Of a stretch of DNA of 64,000 bases, positions 59,401-64,000 are shown in pieces; the stretch's first letter is position 1; every line of letters starts with the position of its first letter. The stretch comes from Pyrrhoderma lamaoense (taxonomy: Eukaryota; Basidiomycota; Agaricomycetes; Hymenochaetales; Hymenochaetaceae): positions 1 to 64,000 of the forward strand of contig NBAZ01000032.1 of assembly GCA_002794735.1 (NCBI GenBank). The letters run 5' to 3'. The notes under the pieces were generated by a model. It had not been told where the DNA came from. It worked only from the letters and a program-made list of their open reading frames with translations, and searched no databases. The translations under genes and the position numbers were made by a program.

Positions 59401-62195
59401 CTTCGAGTTCCGCATCACGGAGGGCTTCTTTCACAGACTCGTAAGCAACCCCGCCATCTTCATCCATAAGACCTTCTTTAATGGTCCTCTCCAAACCTTA
59501 TCAAAAGGTTAGACATGACTCAAACAGTTTAATGGTAGCATACATACTTTTCAGTTGGTCGCGTTTCTGTTTGAGTTGTGTCGTCAGACTAGAGATGTTT
59601 GACTCGAGTTGCATAACATTCGTATTTGAATTGTTAAACTCCGTTTCTGCATCCCTCGCCTCTCGCTCCTTCTCACTGTAAAAGTGGTAATGAAATCAGA
59701 AAAAGAGTCTTCCGATATACAGATGGAAGAAATAAATGACGTACTCAATTGCATGATTAAGCTCCCTCATCATATTCTCAACTCTCATATCCATACCAAC
59801 CAGCTTCCGAAACTTATCATTATTGATAATAATAATATTTTCAACACCCTTCAGCTTCCTCGTCATCTCCGCCCGTTTCAAATACAACTTTGCTCGAGAA
59901 TCCGATTGCAGACTTAGGTTTTTAAGTTCCAAGTTCAAGTTCTCACGTTGTTCTTCAAGGGTTCTGATGGAATTGGACACTTCGGTTATACGCTCTTCGT
60001 ATTTACTGTTTTTGATCTCTTCGCTGATTCTTTCGATACGGGTTTTCTTTTCGGTGATGTCTTCTTGTAGGTTTGCCAAGTCGCGAGGCAGTGTGCGGTT
60101 TGTGTTGAGTTCTGTCTCGGCGCGTGAGATTGATTGTTGGAGGGTTTTCTGTTTGGTGTATTTAGAGAGGAGAAAACAGAGACCGTAATGAGTAGAATAT
60201 ATGCTTACTATTTGTTCTTGAGCATTCCTCTTTTTCTCTTCTAAGAGTCTGTGTTCAGTGTGTAAGCTCGCCTCTTTATCTTTGAACTCATTATTCTTCG
60301 TTGTTGCTTCACTCTGTAAGGAAGATTGTTAGGAAAACAGTAGTCTCCGAGAATGTGAAGGAAGAAAATAAACCTGCAAGCGTTCCAGCTCCTTCGAAGA
60401 CTTATGAATCAAATCATCTAGTTGAGATTTAAACGACACCAGCTGATCTCTTTCGAAAGGCGGGACCTCAAAGCCCTTAAAACCGAATTGTTGTGCGATA
60501 CGTTGAACCTCTTTATCTCTTTCTTCGATATCATGTTCATTTTTCTGAAAATTGTGAAATAATTAGTAGATGAAGATACAAAACTCAAAATATGGGGGTG
60601 GTATTCTAGATAGCTAACCCTCTTTTCGGCTTCTAGCCCACCACGTTCTTGTTGTAGTTGCGATAGTAGGTTACGAGCATCTTCTAGTGCATCAAGCTCC
60701 TCCGCTAGACGGCTTTCTTCACGTCTAAGCTTCTGTTCCGCTTCCCTCTTATACCGGTCAGAGTTAATCCGCCTTTCAGCAAGCTGCTCGTCCGTTTCTA
60801 GTTTGTAGTAAGATGCAAGTTAGTCCAAAATTAAAACATAAATTAAACTCAATGTACTGCAATGGAAGTATCAACGATATCAAAGCGCACACATACCACT
60901 CATCTCCTTAACATGTTCCAGTGCCTCATCAAGCTCTTGCGTATATCTCCCCACCTCATTCTGCAAATGCTCAATCTCCAAATACTTCTCCCTAAACTTC
61001 GTAGCCGACTCATAAAACTTTTTATTCATTGAAATCAACACATCGCACTCTTCTCTCAACTTTTGGTGGTTCATCTCCTTGACCGAGATCGATGATTGAA
61101 GTTCGGATATACGAGATTTGAGTTTGTCAGCGTGGGATTTTTCTTTGGAGAGGGATTCGAGGCGTTCTTTGTCGACTTTGAGGTCTGAGAGACGTTCTTT
61201 CCTAAGGGACTTGATGGCGTCTAGAGCTTTTGTATACCTTAAATGTGAATAAAAAGTGTTAAATTAGCTTTCTATTTTCAGATTTTTCCTTTCTTTCATA
61301 TTCCGTCATCATCGTCTTTGTAATAAGACTTGAGAAGAGGAGATAGATTACCTGGTAGCTTCAAATATATCATCAAATTTCTTTTTTAAGGCAGCTGGTT
61401 CAGCTAGAGGCCAATACGAATCCTCTTGATGACAGAATATAACATTTTCTAATACTGCTTTCGACACACCAAGGAGATGAGGTATTTCGTTATCTATTTC
61501 AGCACATTTTGTCGATATAGTCGCTCTCTTCGTATTTGTAACCCCATTATAGAATGAAAAGGGAAAAATGGATATCAAGATGAGAGTAAGCGCCCGTCAA
61601 GTAAACTCAGCAACAAAAACGACAACGATAAACCCACACACACGTACCTTTCCAGTAATATTCTCATCGGCAAGAGAAAGTATACTTTCCAAAGTCTTCA
61701 TCGTCAACCCCGAAGTCTTCTTCAGCGTGACAGACAAATTCCTTACAGCTAACATTCTCTGTCCGTTAGCTGCACTAAACCTCAGCTTGACTTGAGCCTT
61801 GACTTCTTTCTCATTCGCCATTTTAGGGTCATGAACAAAGGCACCTCCTCTTGAGTTCGGGGTTGGTCACCCGTTGTTGCGTACTTGAGACATTCGATGA
61901 TGGTCTGGGATTTCCATGTATATAGATGGTATAGTGTGTTTGGTTAATATATGTTATACAATTGTGTGAAGGTATTTTCATAGGGAGTAAGATATAAGTC
62001 ATAGACATTCTCATAGACCTCTAAGGCCTTGATGAAGGGCATGAAATGCAATTAAACGGAGATAAAACGTACGGTTTTTCCAGAACCATTATGTCCAACA
62101 ATAACAGTAACAGGTGAGTAAAATTCGATAACAGCAATATTCTTGTCGTCAAACGATCGAATGCCTCTAATGGCGAGTTTGTTCAGTGATGCCAT
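56467..62195 (-). CDS. RAD50: DNA double-strand break repair ATPase RAD50 (one apparent frameshift)
   Basis: SMC-like ATPase subunit of the MRE11-RAD50-NBS1 complex, which tethers and processes DNA ends in the nucleus. Translation starts [17 protein letters not shown] with the Walker A motif GHNGSGKT before the first intron. Conserved N-lobe: [29 protein letters not shown] (Q-loop). Long coiled coils fill the middle, with the zinc-hook CQAC at 59253-59242. The C-lobe has the signature RGRCSAGQK, Walker [13 protein letters not shown], the [10 protein letters not shown] segment, and the end [11 protein letters not shown]. Multiple short introns interrupt the coiled coils. One base is missing in a C run near 61858-61862, between GDQP and the following Arg-Gly-Gly segment; the frame then continues normally. 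Probably a consensus error. Two ACGCGT boxes lie upstream. Confidence 0.92.
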
Positions 62196-62308
62196 GATAG
62201 TGAAGAATTCGCTACCAGTATCAACAGGTCAGTGGGTGTATGTATAGTGATGTATTTCATAATTCTAATACCTCTTGCGTAACGTGAAAGACACGCCTGA
62301 TTACACGA

Positions 62309-62354
62309 ACGCGTGACATCACGTATTTCATGGTGACAGGAAGTAATTACGCGT
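62309..62354. promoter_or_regulatory. Two MluI (ACGCGT) boxes upstream of RAD50
   Basis: ACGCGT occurs at 62309-62314 and 62349-62354, 114-160 bp upstream of the RAD50 start. These boxes bind MBF in yeasts and often mark S-phase and DNA-repair genes. Binding here is inferred. Confidence 0.45.
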
Positions 62355-62517
62355 CTACTACTGATACTACTTAGGCCCTTATGTATGAGTATGTGGAAAA
62401 TAACGATTCCCAGTCTTATACAAAATCAGCTTCGGATAAGCTTTCAATCAGCGCGAGTAGACTCTCTACATATTAAAGAATAATACGACCATAGCAAGTA
62501 ATAACTAAGAGATACAA

Positions 62518-63672
62518 TTAATCTGTGTCCATCTGATCCTGCTCTGATCCCGACCCACCCTGTTGTTGACGAGCCTGATCCTGAATCGCACGCAAGAAAG
62601 GTTCAACACCGGTCCCAGCTTCTTCGGGAAGTCCCAGCCCTCTGACAAGCCCTCCCAGTAAACCCGTGTGCAAAGCTTGATCAAAGTTCCTTACAGCGGC
62701 CTGGAATTGTGGACTAGCAATAATTTGCTGAAGTACTTCTGGTGAAGGAGGCATTGGAAGGTCTGGTGGTAAATGTGGAAATATTGCAGGGATCAGTTCT
62801 GGGTGGCTCGTGAATAGTGGTGCTAATGTGTCTGTGTTCAAGACGTCTTGAAGAGAAATGGCTTTGACAAAAGAGTTCAGCATTGTAACTTTATTATAGT
62901 GTTTTCAGAGAGGAAGAGAGAGATTTGACATACTAGGTTGAGTAGGGGCAGGTTCGCTTGCCATAGTGTTGACCAATTGACGAAGCTCGGCCAGTTGCTC
63001 CGAGCTAAGTGGTAAATTTGATGGAATCCTAAGTATAATTGATTATCAGCACAATCAATAATATCGGCGGAGTATTAAATTTGGAGTACCCTTGTTGGGA
63101 TGTAGAAGCCTGAGGTGCGGATGAGCTTGAAGAGGGTTCATTCCAAGTTAGTTGCTGCTCAGGGTCTTCTAACAGGGCATTGACATTGTTAGCAAATTCC
63201 TCGTCTCTAGCGGAAGAGGCATCCTGGAGTAGATGAGTAAAGAACATATACATAAGATAAAGTTGAACATACTTGGAACCAGAACTGTAAGAAGAGTTAG
63301 TATGAAATAGATATAGTATGATTGTAAGCCACACGCACGAAGTGTTTCCCGTTCGAAGAAAGAAATTTGAGAACGTAAGTTCTACCCCCGGGAGACTGAG
63401 ATATTTTGGTGAAGGAAGCATCTTGAGCAAACAAAATGAGATCCTATTTACACGACCGATTGGCTAGATCAGCATTCACAGTGCATAGGAGTTAATACTA
63501 AGCATACCTCCTCAACCAAGCCAGTTTCTCTGTTTTGCCATTTAAAGTGTAGTAAACCATCCTCATAATGAAGTGAAATGGCACCCTTGGTAGGACTAGC
63601 ATCCACGAAGTTTGTGCCCTCCCTGCGGAAGGATCGACCGGCTTTGAAGGCGAGAAGAGGGGCAGACGACAT
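62518..63672 (-). CDS. RPN13: Proteasome ubiquitin receptor RPN13 (ADRM1)
   Basis: Subunit of the 19S regulatory particle that binds ubiquitin through its Pru domain and recruits the deubiquitinase UCH37. Exons 63672-63508, 63443-63339, a 12-nt microexon 63285-63274 coding FWFQ, one starting at 63223, one for the Ser/Pro-rich linker, and a last exon ending at 62518. The Pru domain (residues 1-115) shows LLAFKAGRSFRR, KGAISLHYEDGLLHFKW and SPGGRTYVLKF; FWFQDA is the conserved hydrophobic edge made by the microexon. The C-terminal DEUBAD domain has AISLQDVLNTDTLAPLF, EVLQQIIASPQFQ and a FDQALHTGLLGGL segment. The protein ends in an acidic DQMDTD tail. Intact, about 300 residues. Confidence 0.92.
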
Positions 63673-63882
63673 TCTTTTGTGTCAACAAGGACTAGTGACA
63701 GAAGCAACCGGGTGTTCTGTGGCGAGAGGGACGTGTTCCGAAATGAGATAATGAAATAAATGCCTTGAGACGCGTAAGTTGCACCCAAACTGGGAAATAG
63801 TGACGGCCCTAAAGCACACGGCGAACAATCCTCTGAGTCTCTCGTTGCGACCTTTAGTGTTCAAGTAACGACCGTGATACAA
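63673..63882. promoter_or_regulatory. Divergent promoter, RPN13 / right-edge gene
   Basis: 210 bp between two divergent start codons. Proteasome genes of filamentous fungi often carry a regulatory box here; I could not identify one with confidence. Confidence 0.35.
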
Positions 63883-64000
63883 ATGTTGGACGAGTCATCT
63901 GCATGGGGCTCCGCAGAGGAACCGACTTCGGGTGACATTATTAAAGATGCATTGAAGAAAGAACAGACGCTCAAGTGGGTCGATAGTCCTATGAAATCAC
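63883..64000 (+). CDS. Unidentified protein, N-terminal part (cut by window end)
   Basis: Open from ATG at 63883 to the window edge, 39 codons, with an acidic Ser-rich start (MLDESSAWGSAEEP) and a helix-like DIIKDALKKEQTLKW. Plausible as a gene because it is divergent from RPN13 with normal spacing. The family is not recognised. Confidence 0.45.
   Translation, partial: MLDESSAWGSAEEPTSGDIIKDALKKEQTLKWVDSPMKS

Noticed and set aside
1..64000. tRNA, rRNA, CRISPR or viral genes
   Set aside because: Nothing resembling them was seen on either strand by eye.

Overview
The window is nuclear DNA of a filamentous basidiomycete, most likely an Agaricomycete. Genes carry many short GT-AG introns (mostly 40-120 nt). 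The left half holds an array of fungal-specific FunK1-type kinases, a family that is expanded in mushroom-forming fungi. The right half is densely packed with conserved eukaryotic single-copy genes. No rRNA, tRNA, CRISPR or bacterial-type feature was seen.

Left part, about 1-33,000, is accessory and repeat-rich. It holds four apparently intact FunK1 kinase genes: 816-4195 (+), 6384-9735 (+), 19096-22548 (-) and 22694-26241 (+). There is also one decayed FunK1 copy (14741-17155) and smaller relics near 560 and 11,430. The last two intact genes form a head-to-head pair in a near-perfect inverted repeat (arms 18797-22411 and 22833-26540). The arms flank a diverged 421-bp centre that contains both first exons and a shared 145-bp promoter. 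Relics and one apparently intact copy of a second family, fungal multi-pass membrane proteins resembling DUF6533, lie between the kinases. Two solo-LTR-like elements with 4-bp target duplications and one small TA-flanked foldback element complete this region.

Right part, about 33,000-64,000, is a conserved core block. In order: TAM41 (mitochondrial CDP-diacylglycerol synthase, +), ALG6 (dolichol-linked glucosyltransferase, -), a THEM2-like hotdog thioesterase (-), a Cdc7/SepH-type septation kinase (+), mitochondrial ribosomal protein uL5m (-), a DUF4436 membrane protein (-), a SET/MYND methyltransferase (-), an adenylation-domain/membrane/oxidoreductase fusion (-), an enoyl-CoA hydratase (+), RAD50 (-), the proteasome ubiquitin receptor RPN13 (-) and the start of an unidentified plus-strand gene at the right edge. 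These genes are not a pathway; they look like ordinary housekeeping neighbours.

Most notable points: the palindromic kinase pair with local sequence replacement; a shared CGCGTGACG-type promoter motif upstream of the FunK1 genes; the A-domain/oxidoreductase fusion with no carrier domain; two microexons of 14 and 12 nt; and eight single-base deletions, mostly in short C or G runs, in four otherwise well-conserved genes, which look more like consensus errors than gene death. Exon borders were worked out by hand from splice signals and reading-frame continuity; several multi-exon genes close exactly in frame, which supports the models.
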